A stretch of 64,000 bases of DNA, taken from Psoroptes ovis (Eukaryota; Arthropoda; Arachnida; Sarcoptiformes; Psoroptidae). The notes under the pieces are model-generated. The model made no database searches. It saw only the letters and a list, made by a program, of their open reading frames with translations, and was not told the origin of the DNA. The stretch covers positions 1,426,001 to 1,490,000 of the forward strand of contig PQWQ01000013.1 of the NCBI GenBank assembly GCA_002943765.1. The letters are read 5' to 3'. Within the stretch, counting starts at the first letter, position 1. The number at the start of each line of letters is the position of its first letter. Shown in pieces: positions 1 to 12,389 of the stretch. The position numbers and the translations under genes are program-made.

Positions 1-183
1 AAGAATGATCTCGATGTCGCACATTTATCATCTTCAACATCTTCATCACAAACATCATCAGCGTTTTGTTCTAGTCTCGATAATCGGAATGATCATAGCA
101 AACAAGACACTTTAAATGATGATGCTAGCAATAGTAGTAATGATAATGCTGATGATGATGATAAATTGGAATTCCATCTGTGA
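1..183 (+). CDS. 3' end of an unidentified gene (C-terminal 60 residues)
   Basis: Frame 1 is open from the first base to a TGA at 181-183, giving 60 codons rich in Ser, Asp and Asn that end in KLEFHL. The start and all upstream exons lie outside the window. The composition matches the disordered tails of other proteins here, and the frame is free of stops while the following AT-rich DNA is not. No domain is visible and the family cannot be named. It lies 263 bases upstream of the ABCG-like gene on the same strand. It could also be a chance open frame, but a run of Asp codons ending cleanly in a stop argues for a real tail. Confidence 0.5.
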   Translation, partial: KNDLDVAHLSSSTSSSQTSSAFCSSLDNRNDHSKQDTLNDDASNSSNDNADDDDKLEFHL

Positions 184-446
184 ATTTTTATTATTATATT
201 CGTACAAACATGATAATAATTTTATTTTGTTCCCATCTAAAAATAAAATTTGTGATTTATTTATAACAAATATAAGGATTTTCATTTCAAACCTAATAGT
301 CATATTCAATCATCCGTTTATTGATTTGTCGTTTGACCTTTGAAAAGGCCATTCGTTGGCTTGTATACGAATTTCCGGTCACGCTTCATTTTTTTTTTTC
401 ATCGATATATTGAATTTTTCAGTTAATTTTAAAATTATTTTCAATC

Positions 447-3400
447 ATGTCTCAGAAGAAACAACAACAACAAGCAAATGAATCAAATATTTCATTAGCA
501 TGGCATCATCTCCGTTATGAAGCTTCATATTGGCTTCATCATCGTGAGAAGATTCCAATATTGAGATGTTTAACTGGTTCACTTGAATATCACAATTTAA
601 CTGGTTTTATGGGACCAAGCGGTAGTGGTAAAACAACACTGATTCGTTGTATTACTGGTAACATGGCTGTACGCTCAGGATTATCATCTGAAACAGAAAT
701 CTATCTAAATCCATCGGAAAAACGTAGACCAGTAATCAGTTTAATTGATCGCGCTGTACATGAAATGATTTATGGTCAATTGACTGTTGGCGAAGCATTG
801 CGTTATGCATTTTTATTCAAAAATCATTGTGTTTCTAAAAAATTGATGAAAGAACATATTCAATCTATTATCGATGAATTGATGCTTGATCCAAAAATTT
901 TATCACGTCGTTTTGATGTTTGTTCGGGTGGTGAACAAAAACGTATAGCAATAGCACAAGAATTGACATCATTAAAACATCAACCATCATTTTTATTTGT
1001 TGATGAACCAACCACAGGATTAGATTCTAATTCAGCATTAGTTGTTATGAAATGTTTACGACGTTTAGCAGATAATCATCGTATGTCGGTGACTATATCG
1101 ATACATACACCGAATAGCGATATTCTCCATCTTTTTGATAAATTATATGTATTAGCGAAAGGCGGCGTGTGCATTTACACTGGACCGCCTGATAAACTCC
1201 GTCCATTATTGAAAGAACAATTTGGTCTAGATTCAAGTTGTGATGATCATCAAGAGGATGAGCTAGAAAAACCACCGATCGAAGAATATCTTAAAATTGC
1301 TTGTATGGGTATGTAATTTGTATTTTGGACTAACAAATATTGAAACGTTCATCTTTCTGATTGAATAGGAATCGATACGGAAAAGGTGCGATTATTAGCA
1401 AACGATGTTCAAAAACAAGAACATAATCGATTGATGCCGCATTTCGATAATTTAGATTTTTTACCATATGGAATCCCCCAACATTATAAATGTTTTTCAA
1501 TCAAAGATTTGATTGTCGAATTCATTCGACTATTCCACATTATGTTTATTATCAATTTCAAATCTGTGTTGGCAGTGCTATTGACATTCACCTATTTATT
1601 CATTTTTATATCGACAGTTTTCAATGGACAAGAAATTGTACGCACAAATGCTTGTTGCAAATTACCTCAACAAAATATCAATAATAATATGACAAACGCG
1701 ACATCAAATTTGAATTATTATAATAATGATAATTATAAATTAATTATAGACGATGAGAACGATTTAAAATTTCAAATGAATTGTCATGAAAATTTGCGTA
1801 ATAGTGCACATCACGATTCATTCATAATGCATCAATCAATGACTACATTATTCATATCATCAGTTGCGATGGGTTTGGCTTGTTTTCTATTTGTACCAAT
1901 ATTGAAAGTATTCCGCAATGAACACCATAATCGTTGGTATTCAGTTGGTACATTTTTTTGGTCATTAACATTCATACAATTGATTGAAAGTATATTATAT
2001 GTTTTGACCATAACATTATTAATATATTTTACGATGGATTTCCTATATTTGGATCAATATCAATTCAATTGGTCTCGTTTTGGACATTTTCTTTATTTTT
2101 ATTGGATCGAATTTTTATATATGCAATCATTTGGCCATCTTTTATTGATTGTTGCCGGTGATCGTATACAAATATTTATGGTATTAGTACAAATATTTAT
2201 AACAATATTATTTGTTTTCAATGGTCATTTTATTATATTAGAACGATTAGATAATCCATTGGCGATCAAAATATCGAATATTTTAGCATCACGTTACATA
2301 AATAATGGTGCATTGTACGCATTTTATGGCTATGAACGTTGTGATAATCTGAACAATAATGAATATTCTGTTATGTTACACAAATATTCAGTCGATGTTG
2401 AAAAAGTGTTTAAAAATTTGATACCAGTATTCTTCAACATGTTCATTTTACGATCATTAACACTGATTTGTATGTGGATTAGATTCAGTTTCAGAGGTAA
2501 AGTGACGCGGATGAATCGTCAATCGTTAAATGACCAATCAACAATTGAAAATGATGATAATGATCAAGATAAAATTGATAAAATTCTGAAATCATCATCT
2601 CGGCCACAAAAAAAGAATAGAAAATCTATCAAAGTACGCTTTACAACTCGAATCAAACCTGACGCTGAAACGAAATTCGAAAATTTTTGTCGCGGTAAAA
2701 TACATCTAGTATGGCGTTCATTATCATTGTTCGGTGAACGAATGATACGAGAATCACCTTCGATTAAGAAATTGAAAAATCCTAAATTGATTCTTAAAAA
2801 TTTAAATGGACAATTTCGTTTCGGTACACTGAATGCTGTAATGGGTGTTTCTGGTTCTGGAAAAACATCATTTTTGAAAGTATTGAATGGTCGCTGGAAA
2901 ACTTATTTAAGCGATGAATCGCAAATTTATGTCAGTAAATATACGCCGACGAGAATTTGCTTTATTTCACAAGAAATATCTGGCCATTTATTGCCCGGTC
3001 TAACTGCAAAACAAAGTTTAATTTATGCAGCAAAATTGAAAAATATTGCCGAACGTTTCTATGAACAAACATTCGGTAAAATTGATTATGAAGAAATTTC
3101 TACAAATCTTTTAGATGAACTTGACATAAGTCATATATCATCAAAATTCGTTGATTATTGTTCTGATGGTGAGCGTAAACGCTTGGCATTAGCATTAGAA
3201 TTAACATCATTACGCATGCCGAATTTGATATGTATTGATGAACCAACAAGTGGTTTAGATTCAAATTCAGCTGCAATTGAAATACGTTGTCTGCAGAAAT
3301 TAGTTCGCCGTCATTTGATCACATTAGTCGTCAGCATACATCAGCCAAATACAGAAATATTGAAAATGTTCGATCAAATTTATTGTCTTGCACGAGGTGG

Positions 3401-4729
3401 TGTTTGTATTTATTCAGGAACTGCCAATAAAATTGCCGAAAATCTTCGTCTTGTTCCAGAAATCAAGCTGCCTGATCCGTGCAGTTGTACTGTGGTAACA
3501 GAAGAATTGATGAAATATTCATGCCTTTCAAGTGAAGATCCAATAGTAAAATCATTGTGTGAATTATCAAATGAACGCATATTGAATGAAGAGGTCAATG
3601 AAAAAGAAATGGAAGATGATATAGTTGCTGTTGATGATGGTATACAATTGAATCGTACTAGATTTTCCTTAACATCATTTTGGTTTCTATTTTTTCGTAA
3701 TTTGATGTATCAAAAAAATTATTTGTGGCTTGAAACTGTTTCATATTTTATTCTCTACATATATCATGGTTATCTGCTGCGATTTGTATTCAATCAAAAA
3801 TCTGTACATACAAATGGTTGTGTTAATTTTGATGAAGATTTCAATAATTTATCACCATCACGTTTGCAAGAACAAATTGATTTGGTTAATAATACTTGTT
3901 ATACGATTCTGATAAATTCATTCTTCCTGCTTATATTTTTGGTGCAATCTGGTTTTGCTTTGACAAAAGAATTTGTCTATTTTTTCAATGAACATCGAAA
4001 TGGTATTATACTGTGTTCTATTTGATTATTTCTCATGTTTTTGTTTTTTCCCAATTCACAGGATGGTATTCAACAATGTCTTTTTATTTGGTCAAAGCTG
4101 GATATGAAATCTTGTCACTGATACCGATGATTTTAATCTATAATTTTATCGTCGATGTATTTGAACCGATACGACCGGGCATGTATTGGTGGATGGTCAT
4201 ACTAACATTCTTAGGTGCGCTTGTTGTGCAAGGACAAAGTCATTTATTTGCATTGTTAATTGGACAAAATTTTATCGTATTGATCGTAATAACATTTTCA
4301 AATTTTTTTACATGGTTCGTATTGTCGAATACATTCAATCCTATTGAAGAAATGCATTATGGATATCAATTTGTAGCACAATTTTCTGTACTACGTTTCA
4401 TAAATGAAGCAATGTTTCAATTACAATATGGTTTTGGTCGCTGTAATCCAGGTGAAATATCTGCTGTATTATACAAGATGATGTTACCACAAAATGAGCA
4501 AGGACAACATTTTTATCATTGTTTGCGTATGTTAGTATTTCAGATAATATTTTATCGTGCGATCGCATTAAGTGTTCTGATATTCAAATGTAATCCTCAA
4601 CGAAATCGTCGAACACGTGGTTGTCGTATACGAGAAAATTTCCGTCAACAATCAATTCAATTGGACACCGTTGTGCCTGGTCTCAGTGCTTGGGAACAAG
4701 ATTTCAATATTCGTACCTATCAACTATGA
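447..4729 (+). CDS. Full-length ABCG-type ABC transporter (NBD-TMD-NBD-TMD), 1387 aa
   Basis: Three exons: 447-1308, 1369-4002 and 4062-4729, with 60- and 59-base GT..AG introns whose phases fit. NBD1 has Walker A GPSGSGKTT (about 56-64), signature CSGGEQKR (about 159), Walker B FLFVDEPT with the catalytic Glu, and H-loop SIHTP. A membrane domain follows. Then, in the same uninterrupted exon, NBD2 has Walker A GVSGSGKTS (about 780), signature CSDGERKR, Walker B LICIDEPT and SIHQPN. The second membrane domain spans the last junction, which rebuilds the ABCG-type sequence EHRNGWYS. NBD-before-TMD order is diagnostic of ABCG. Animal ABCG proteins are normally half-size dimers, so a fused pair is unusual. 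Substrate is unknown; lipid or xenobiotic export is only a family expectation. By eye the NBD1 Q-loop Gln is Arg and the NBD2 signature has Asp for Gly. The start at 447 is the first ATG of the open frame; an upstream 5' UTR exon is possible. Confidence 0.9.
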
Positions 4730-4974
4730 ATTTGTTTTGATGAATTTCAATTTAATTTGATGAAAATTTTATTCTCGGAGATATTTATTTTCAATAAAAA
4801 TGTATGATTCATTTTATAGACAAATTGTTTATCAAGTGTAGAATTCTGGGTCGTTGCCATGGCTGCCATCCTTATGAAAGTTTAGAATTTTGTTTTGTTT
4901 CATTCTTGAAAATGTAATATAATAATATGTAATGAAATACATTCTGAAAACTGGCAATTCATTGAGAAAAAGAA

Positions 4975-6220
4975 ATGGACAATGGACAGCAATCACAAGG
5001 TCAATTTGATGATTTATCGTCATCTTTATCCATCACCACACCATCTTCACCGCAATTATTATTATTGAATGCAGATGATAATGATGATAGCAATGTACCA
5101 AATTTTCGCCTGTTACTAATGAATTCTCGTTATGATCTAATTGAAAAAGAATTGATGAAAATGTTCAATGATAGACATCAAAATCGTTTAGACAATCGCA
5201 ATAATAATCAAGCTAATTGTATACATCACCATAATCATTCGTTAGAGCGTTCATTGTTTGATATTGAAGAAGATTTGCATAAAATCTTATTACTCTTAGT
5301 AAAGCAATTGGAAGTAATATCAACTAGCCATAATCATAATAATAATCATTATCGTGATGGTAAAAATCAAGATGATGAATCAAAGATAATTACGAAAACA
5401 ATACAACCAACAATGGTAATAGATAGAAATAAATTGAAATACAATACTCATATTCATGATCGAAATCATAGTATGGCTGATTGTCAGAAAGATTTCAATA
5501 GAAAAAATGATCAATCCTCAAAAAAACAATCAAAAATTTTAATGGCAAATGAATTAAAAAAACATATGCCAAGATTATCATCTGAATACAGCAAATTATG
5601 CATCGAAAGTGATGAACGTTTCCATAATAAATTGAAAAAAATACAATCAGCTAATGAAAAACATCAACAATTGCCACAACATTATCGTTTAACTAAATCC
5701 GATATTGATTTAGTACTTGGTTCTAATGATAACAATAATAATACAACATCAGCAGCAACAGTGACGGCGCCTAGTCATTCGAAATTCATACAAAAACAAC
5801 AACAATTAGCAAAATTAAAACAGCATAATGTATTATGTGATAAAATACAAGAATTACATGATCAACAAATGCAGCAGCAGCAACAACAAACATACCGAAC
5901 ACCACAACAAATTATCAAACAAATACAGAATTTAATCGATGAATTACATTTGGAACATGATTGGATTTCAAAGTAAATAATTTTTTTGAAATTTTTTTTA
6001 CATTGATTAATTGGATTTTAATTTAAAATTTAGAAAACTTCATTATTATCAAATGAGAAATGAAGAAATTCTGTCGGAAAATAAAACAATGGCAAAAATG
6101 GCTGACCGTATTAATTTGCATAATATGCAAACATTATCTGAACATTTGATACATGTTATGGATCATCTATATGAGCTGCATCAATTGAATAAGAAAAATT
6201 TACGCTTAATTCTAGAGTAA
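4975..6220 (+). CDS. Orphan coiled-coil, Gln/Asn/His-rich protein, 394 aa
   Basis: Two exons, 4975-5972 and 6034-6220, are separated by a 61-base GT..AG intron whose phases join cleanly (HDWIS-KKLHYYQ). The protein starts with a Ser-rich acidic stretch. It then has a short predicted-helical segment around residues 40-60, and a second around 85-110 rich in Leu, Ile and Glu. The middle is hydrophilic and low-complexity. A long charged C-terminal helix (from about residue 285) probably forms a coiled coil and ends in KNLRLILE. I see no signal peptide or membrane span and recognise no family. It starts 245 bases after the ABCG gene and ends 151 bases from the convergent MRPL22 gene. It is likely a real gene, because coding bias and splice phases are consistent. 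Confidence 0.7.
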
Positions 6221-6371
6221 TAATTAGCAATAATTATTTATTGATTTCTATTTGAAATCTTTTCGAGTTTGATTCGAAATAATTATGAAAAAACAATAAC
6301 TATATAATTGATTTGAATTGATTTTTTTCCAAATTTATTTACATTAAATTTTAAACTCTATTATTAAATTA

Positions 6372-7123
6372 TTATAATGCAAAATCAATACGTCTTTGAC
6401 GCAATTTTTCAATGTGCTGTTTTAATTTTTCATCAATCGTCATCAATTCTGGATATGGTCCTTGTGATGGTAGATAATTTTTCGGTGGTGTACCTTCAAT
6501 CAATTTACAATAATAATGACAATGAAAATACCTAACTTCACCAAAACGCATACGTGCATGTTTGCGAAAACCTTTGAATACAACACCTTTGGTGCAAAAA
6601 CTTTCAGCAATCCACATGTTGGATTTGTATTCAAAATTATGTTCACGAATAGCAATCTCTTGTGCTTGTTGAAGAATTTCCTTAACAATTGAACCACCTT
6701 TCAATTTAACATATGATAATTGTTTTATTGCTTCATCTATTGTCATACCACGTATGAATGCGGCAACAAAATACATTTTTTTCGGCGAATATTTGATATT
6801 TTCACTATGGTGGCAATAATACTGAATAAATATTGATAAAGATAATATTGATAACATTAAAAAAAAATGGATACACGACATACCCTTTCGACAGGACCAT
6901 CATCAGGTGAATGTATTATGTCATTATATCTAGGCCAACGTTTAGGTTTTGGATATAAAAGATCCTGATGTACATCTTGATCATGTTGGTATGTCCATGT
7001 ATCATATTTATCATACATTGTTCGCAATTGATTTTGGCAATAATTGTCATTATTCACTAATAATTTAATCAGTTTTTGATGATTAAAATTTTTATAAAAC
7101 GATTGTTTTATTAATGATAACAT
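6372..7123 (-). CDS. MRPL22: Mitochondrial large-subunit ribosomal protein L22 (uL22m), 229 aa
   Basis: Two exons on the minus strand, 7123-6884 and 6821-6372, with a 62-base intron (donor gtatgt, acceptor ttcag, phase 0). Exon 1 supplies a mitochondrial-type leader with few acidic residues and a conserved-looking WPRYNDII segment. Exon 2 carries the uL22 fold: IKYSPKKMYFVAAFIRGM, then GGSIVKEILQQAQEIA, then the basic hook GFRKHARMRFGE near residues 180-195. Length is close to that of animal MRPL22 (about 200 residues). uL22m lines the exit tunnel of the mitoribosome, where it helps place nascent membrane proteins. It is divergent from UBIAD1 (834 bases between start codons) and convergent with the orphan coiled-coil gene. 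Confidence 0.88.
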
Positions 7124-7956
7124 TTTTAAATTTAATTTTACTCTGGAATCGGTGTAAATAAAATATTCAAATCAAAATCGAATCTCAAAAAAACACATGT
7201 TTTTTTGAAATTTTTTTGTACTATCCTCTATGAACGGCATTTTCAAACATAAAAATGAATAAAAAACCAGAAAAAATAAAAACAAAAAATAACCGAAAAA
7301 TGTGTGTGTGTGTGTATGTTTGAATATGTTTGGATGTGTTAAACGACACGCAACAAAAAAAAGAAGCAGCAAAAATTTCATTGGCCTCATTTCATCATTT
7401 TCGTGAATCAAAAGTGCAATAAAAACTTTTGATTCAAAATTTATAAAAATTTAATTTAAAATTCATGTAAAATAAATTCTTTTATTGAATTGTTGTAAAG
7501 TGATAATTGTTTTTGAATTGTTTGAAATAAAAAATAGAGGAATAGATTATCTTAATATTCTAATTGATTAAAACATCTAGGAAAAAATACACTTTGTATT
7601 TATAATTAATTGTTTAATTAGTTGATTGGTCACTTTGAAGAAGATTATCACGGTTATCATTAAAAATTATCAAGTAAACATTTCTCTTTTTGTTTTTATA
7701 TTTTTTCAAACTCGTCCATTTATTTTGATATGTGATATTGATATAACTTTATGAGTTTTGAAAATTTTTTTCACACTAATCATAAATGCATAAAATTGAT
7801 TGATATCAATCAAAGTAAATCATAAGAATAATATAAAATTTAAGAAGAAATTTAATTTGTCATTTAATATCGTGTGATTTTCCTGGTAAGTACCTTCAAA
7901 TTGTCAATGATTTTTTGTTGAATTAATTTCTGAATTTTTTCTCAGATCAATTTTAA
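7124..7956. promoter_or_regulatory. Divergent intergenic region MRPL22 / UBIAD1, with a UBIAD1 5' UTR intron
   Basis: These 833 bases separate two divergent start codons, so both promoters must lie here. A (TG)n tract runs at 7301-7315. Near the right end a canonical donor (gtaagt at 7886) and acceptor (ttctcag ending 7945) define a likely 60-base intron in the UBIAD1 5' UTR, leaving 11 bases before the ATG at 7957. The small open frame on the minus strand around 7172-7411 has no coding character. I see no clear TATA box. Confidence 0.55.
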
Positions 7957-9525
7957 ATGGCAAGACATAAATCAGATAATCAATCAATCACAAAAACGTC
8001 TGATTCATCAACAGAAACAACAAGTTCAGACATTGCAAAAACGATAATAAATAATCATGATGATAATTTGAACGATCCTATTGAAGTTGTACTTAATGAT
8101 AAATCATTGTCATTATCATCATCGAAAAAATCCGTACCAATAACAACCTCTAATTCGAATAATAACAAAGAAAAATCTGTTAAAAATAAAAGTAAAAATG
8201 AAAATGATATAGTGAATGTTTCAACATTATCCAATGATGTCAAAAAAATTGATAATTTCATGCATATTAGTAAAAATAATGATAGTCATCAAAATTCAAT
8301 TAATAGTATCGATTCACTTCCAGAAACAGCGACAGCGTCTTCATCACCAACAACAACGACAACGACCACATCTCCATCATTATCATCATGTAATAAATCA
8401 TCTTCACCTCTAACATTATCATCATCATCACTACCATTATTATCAACGAGATCATGGAACATATCGAAACAAATATCGACAACATTTGTATCAAGTACAA
8501 GAATATTGAAACGTGCCAAACAATATCTAACATCATTACGACCCGGTACATTTTTTACATCATTAATACCAGTTTTAATGGGTACAGTATTGGCATCCAA
8601 AACAAGTGGTGGACAATTTTCATGGATCATATTGATGGCAACTTTATTAACAGTCTTATCAGTGCATGCAGCCGGTAATCTTGTTAATACATACTGCGAT
8701 TTTGTGCGCGGTATCGATTCTAAACGTCAATCAGATGATCGGACACTTGTTGATTCTATTTTGACGCCTGAAGAAGTTGTTAATCTTGGTGAGTAGATAT
8801 TTCATGAAAAAATATATTTTTAATTTATTTGATACCCGCTAATAGGTGTTTTGTTTTATTTTATTGGTTGTATTGGTTTTTTGGTTGTTGTAATATTATC
8901 ACCAGCTCGTATGGAATTACTCGCATTCATTTATTTCGGAGGTTTATCCAGTTCTTTTCTTTATACAGGCGGTATTGGTCTTAAATATATTGCATTGGGT
9001 GATATAATTATTATGATTACGTTTGGTCCAGTTTCAGTTTTATATTCATTCATTGCTCAAACAGGTAGATTAAATTAATATTAAATGATTGATTAATTCT
9101 CAAAATTTTTCAACTTTTTAGGAACAATACGTTTAGTAACATTATTGTATGCAATACCATTAGCCTTGAATACTGAAGCAATTTTACATTCGAATAATAC
9201 TCGAGATATTGATGTTGATCGTCGTGCTGGTTGCGTAACGATTGCAATGTTGATCGGTTATCATTCATCACATGTATTATTTGCATTATTATTATTCACA
9301 CCATATATATTATTTGTTGTTTGTGCATTAAACTATTCATTATGGTTACTATTGCCATTGATAACATTACCAAAAGCATTTGAATTGGAACGTCGTTTTC
9401 GTTGTAAACAGCTATTATCATTACCAAGACAAACGGCGCGTTTAAATTTTTATTTTGGTATGTTCTATCTGTTTGCTTGTTTCATGTCACCTGCACACAA
9501 ATTACCTGGATTGTTACCTCGTTGA
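7957..9525 (+). CDS. UBIAD1: UbiA prenyltransferase domain-containing protein 1, 484 aa
   Basis: Three exons, 7957-8788, 8846-9064 and 9122-9525, with two 57-base GT..AG introns, both phase 1. UBIAD1 is the animal UbiA-family enzyme that prenylates menadione to make menaquinone-4, in ER/Golgi membranes; its fly homologue is heixuedian. The first Asp-rich prenyl-diphosphate motif is NTYCDFVRGID (about 244-254) and the second is NTRDIDVDRRAG in exon 3. Hydrophobic segments in exons 1-3 match the multi-span UbiA fold. The first 165 or so residues are a Ser/Thr/Asn-rich disordered extension that makes it much longer than the human protein (about 338 residues). The ATG at 7957 is the first in frame, after a probable 5' UTR intron. 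Confidence 0.93.
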
Positions 9526-12021
9526 AAAGATGTACAAAAAAATGATTATTTTCGGGAAATTATGAAATAATACTTATAATTTTTTTCTTAAATTATATTT
9601 TACATTTTATATTATTCTTGAAATTTTTTATTATTATTATTAAATCTTAACAAATATTCGAGATTCCAATTATAAATTTTACGTTGCAAAACTATTGAAC
9701 AAGTGAATTTGATTGAAATTTTATTTGTTTAAAATTAAAATTTTCCATCATAATCTTCTGATTGTGGCCAAAACTATGATGATCAATTCGCAAATAACAA
9801 TTGAAAAAAATTTTCTCTCAAATCATTCACAGATTGCGCTTTGTGCACATATTTGAAAAAATTATTCACTTTGACATTTCAAAAATTTTCGGGATGCGTG
9901 GAATTTTGGAAAATTCAAATTGAAATTAATAAGATTTAAATCCATTTCGCATTATTTTTGAATAAATTTTCATCAATTTTACATTTTAAAATTTTCAATA
10001 AATAAAAATTTGGTATCGGTTTCAACATATATGGTATTGAAATCAATTCCAGTCGTGAATTTATTGAAAGTTTAATGTTGAATTTATAGTGTATGTTTTT
10101 ACATTTGAAAAAAATCCAGGAAAATAAAAATTATTGATAGATTAAATTCAATCGACAAAAAAATGTTTTAAAAATGCATTTCAAAGCTTTTATTTTCTTG
10201 TTCCTTGAAATGAAATCATAAAAATTTAAATTGATTTTAAAAAGATTTGGTTCGCATCAATTTTTTCAAGGCAATGTTTTTCAAATGAAATAGAATTTAT
10301 TCAATTATCGATTCAATAATTATTGCTAATGTTGTTGTCGATAATGGAATTTTAAAATAGAAAATAATATTGAATCATTTTCTAATTAAATTCAATACAA
10401 TTTTACACGATATTTTCAATTAACTATAATGAACATGAAACTCAAATAATTGAATTTTTTTTCATTCGAATCGAAATGGCAAAACATTTGATAATAATTA
10501 TATTGCTTAGTTGTTTGTCTTACATGTATTAGTTCAAACATGTGGGCACATGTATATGTCTATGTTTCGTTGCATTTCAATCAATGTCATTTGAAAGAAA
10601 AAAAAAATCTCATTATTGCAAACATCATGCAAAAGTATTATGTTTATTCGGAATTAAATTCTACGAATGAAAAGAAAAATTACATCTGCTATTCGCCGAT
10701 GATTATGTAAGCAGTGGAAAAAACAATTAAAAACATGTAGGGAAAAAGAAAAATGATTATTACAATTAACCCTACCACATTCAGTCAGAGTCAATGTCGA
10801 AAATAACATTTCCAAACCAAAGCAAAAGCAAAAACTTGAACTTTTTGATTTGATAAATGAATATTTCAAATTTTTTGAAAAGTTTTCATATACAAAATAT
10901 TTCAATTTGAAATAAGCATGATTTACGGCAATTATCTTCGGAAAAAAAATCAGAATAAATTCATTTCGTTTGGTCGTGAACCATTTATTTTAGTGGCAAA
11001 AATTTCAAAGTTCTCCACCGAGACAGAACTTCACCATACTGAAGAAAATTCTTTTCCCATTATCTTTCATTCTTAAATTTCAATTAAGCGATGATAATAG
11101 TAATAATAATGATTATGCAAACACACATGGCTTTTGTTTGCATTTATGCTTGCATTTTAGAAAGCTTTGAAACATCTTGAATTTTTAATGGCATAGGAAA
11201 ATACGCCACATAATGAAATATTCTTGTCAAGAAAAAAAAAATAAGAAAACAAGAAGAACGAAAATAGACAAATATTCAAATTTGAATGAAAAAAATATAT
11301 TCAAAATCATAAATCATTTGATTTGAAAAAAAATTTCGATTAAATAAATAGCAAACCAGCGAACCAGATAAATGACTTTGATGACAACTATCCGAAACAA
11401 CAATGGCCAGAACAATGATTTGAATTTTTCATAAAATTTCAAACATTTCCAAAAAATTTCAAACATCAATGGATATTTCTATTGTTCTATTCAACAAAAA
11501 ATAATTTGACCATTTTATCATTATTTTTATATGAGAAAATATTTTTTTTTGGACAAAAAAAGAAAACTTTTGAATTTCTCGCCATTATTTTTTTCGTTTT
11601 TTCCATGCAAATATATTCCGGTGTCAAACATTTTTTTTACAAAACATTTTAATGAACATTTCAAAAAGTATAACAATTTTTAAATTATCATGGCCAGTAG
11701 ACTGTGGACGTCCATTGGTTTGTCCAGCGTGAATCGAAGTTTGTTTGTCTATTTTGTTCAATTAAATGTTTGTTTTCATCACCGAAAATACCGATTTATG
11801 AAAATCCATTCAAATTTTTCCATTATTTTTTTCGTTCTAATAAACAAAATGGATCCGAAACACTTTGAATGCATATTTTAAGTTAAAATAAAGAAAATTT
11901 TTGTCTTTTTTAATTTCAAGAAAATAATTTCGAAATGATAATTTTCTTAAAATCTTTTTTAGTTTATTTTTTGTGATATTCAAATAATCATAAAATAGAA
12001 TATAGCAATAATATTTTAAAA

Positions 12022-12103
12022 ATTGGGCTGTCCTTAAAGTTTACCTCTCTGAAATCAATGCAACTGCCATAGAAAACCCGAATAAACTTTTCGGATACCC
12101 AAT
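12022..12103. repeat. Imperfect hairpin, about 82 bases
   Basis: The left arm at 12022-12043 can pair with the right arm at 12083-12103: six pairs at the base (ATTGGG/CCCAAT), a small internal loop, three pairs (TCC/GGA), a two-base mismatch, then eight pairs (AAAGTTTA/TAAACTTT). The loop is about 39 bases. It lies in a small patch of higher GC than the flanks. It could be a hairpin RNA, a relic of a miniature inverted-repeat element, or chance. Confidence 0.35.
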
Positions 12104-12375
12104 CTCAATAACAAATAATCCGATTTAGATTTTAAATTTGAATTTTTTTATTCGTACTTTATTTGGCTCAAATTTCTTGGATGTTTGTTGGAAAATTCAA
12201 AGTTTTTTTTCAGTTCTTTTTGTTTGCCAATAAAAAAACTCTGCATAAACTCAATGTATATTATATTTTACTCTTGAGAATTTTTTTTCATTCGCATTTT
12301 TTATATTCTTTGGAATTTTTATTCGACAAAATTTCATATGATAATGCCGAAACGCCGTAGTAATAACAATAAAAA

Positions 12376-12389
12376 CCTTTCGCGAAAGG
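12376..12389. repeat. Perfect 14-base palindrome with extended arms
   Basis: CCTTTCGCGAAAGG reads the same on both strands. The flanks continue imperfectly (AATAAAAA on the left against CTTTATTT on the right), so about 13 of 15 bases pair per arm. CG-containing palindromes are rare in DNA this AT-rich. A protein-binding site is possible; nothing identifies the factor. Confidence 0.4.

Noticed and set aside
447..4729. Reading the ABCG locus as three separate genes because three frames are offset
   Set aside because: Both junctions have proper GT..AG sites in matching phase, and each rebuilds conserved ABCG sequence, so the frame shifts are introns.
8289..8630. Minus-strand frame of 113 codons over UBIAD1 exon 1
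   Set aside because: It is the mirror of the Ser/Thr-repeat coding strand (TCA and ACA read back as Asp/Val repeats) and has no domain or splice support.
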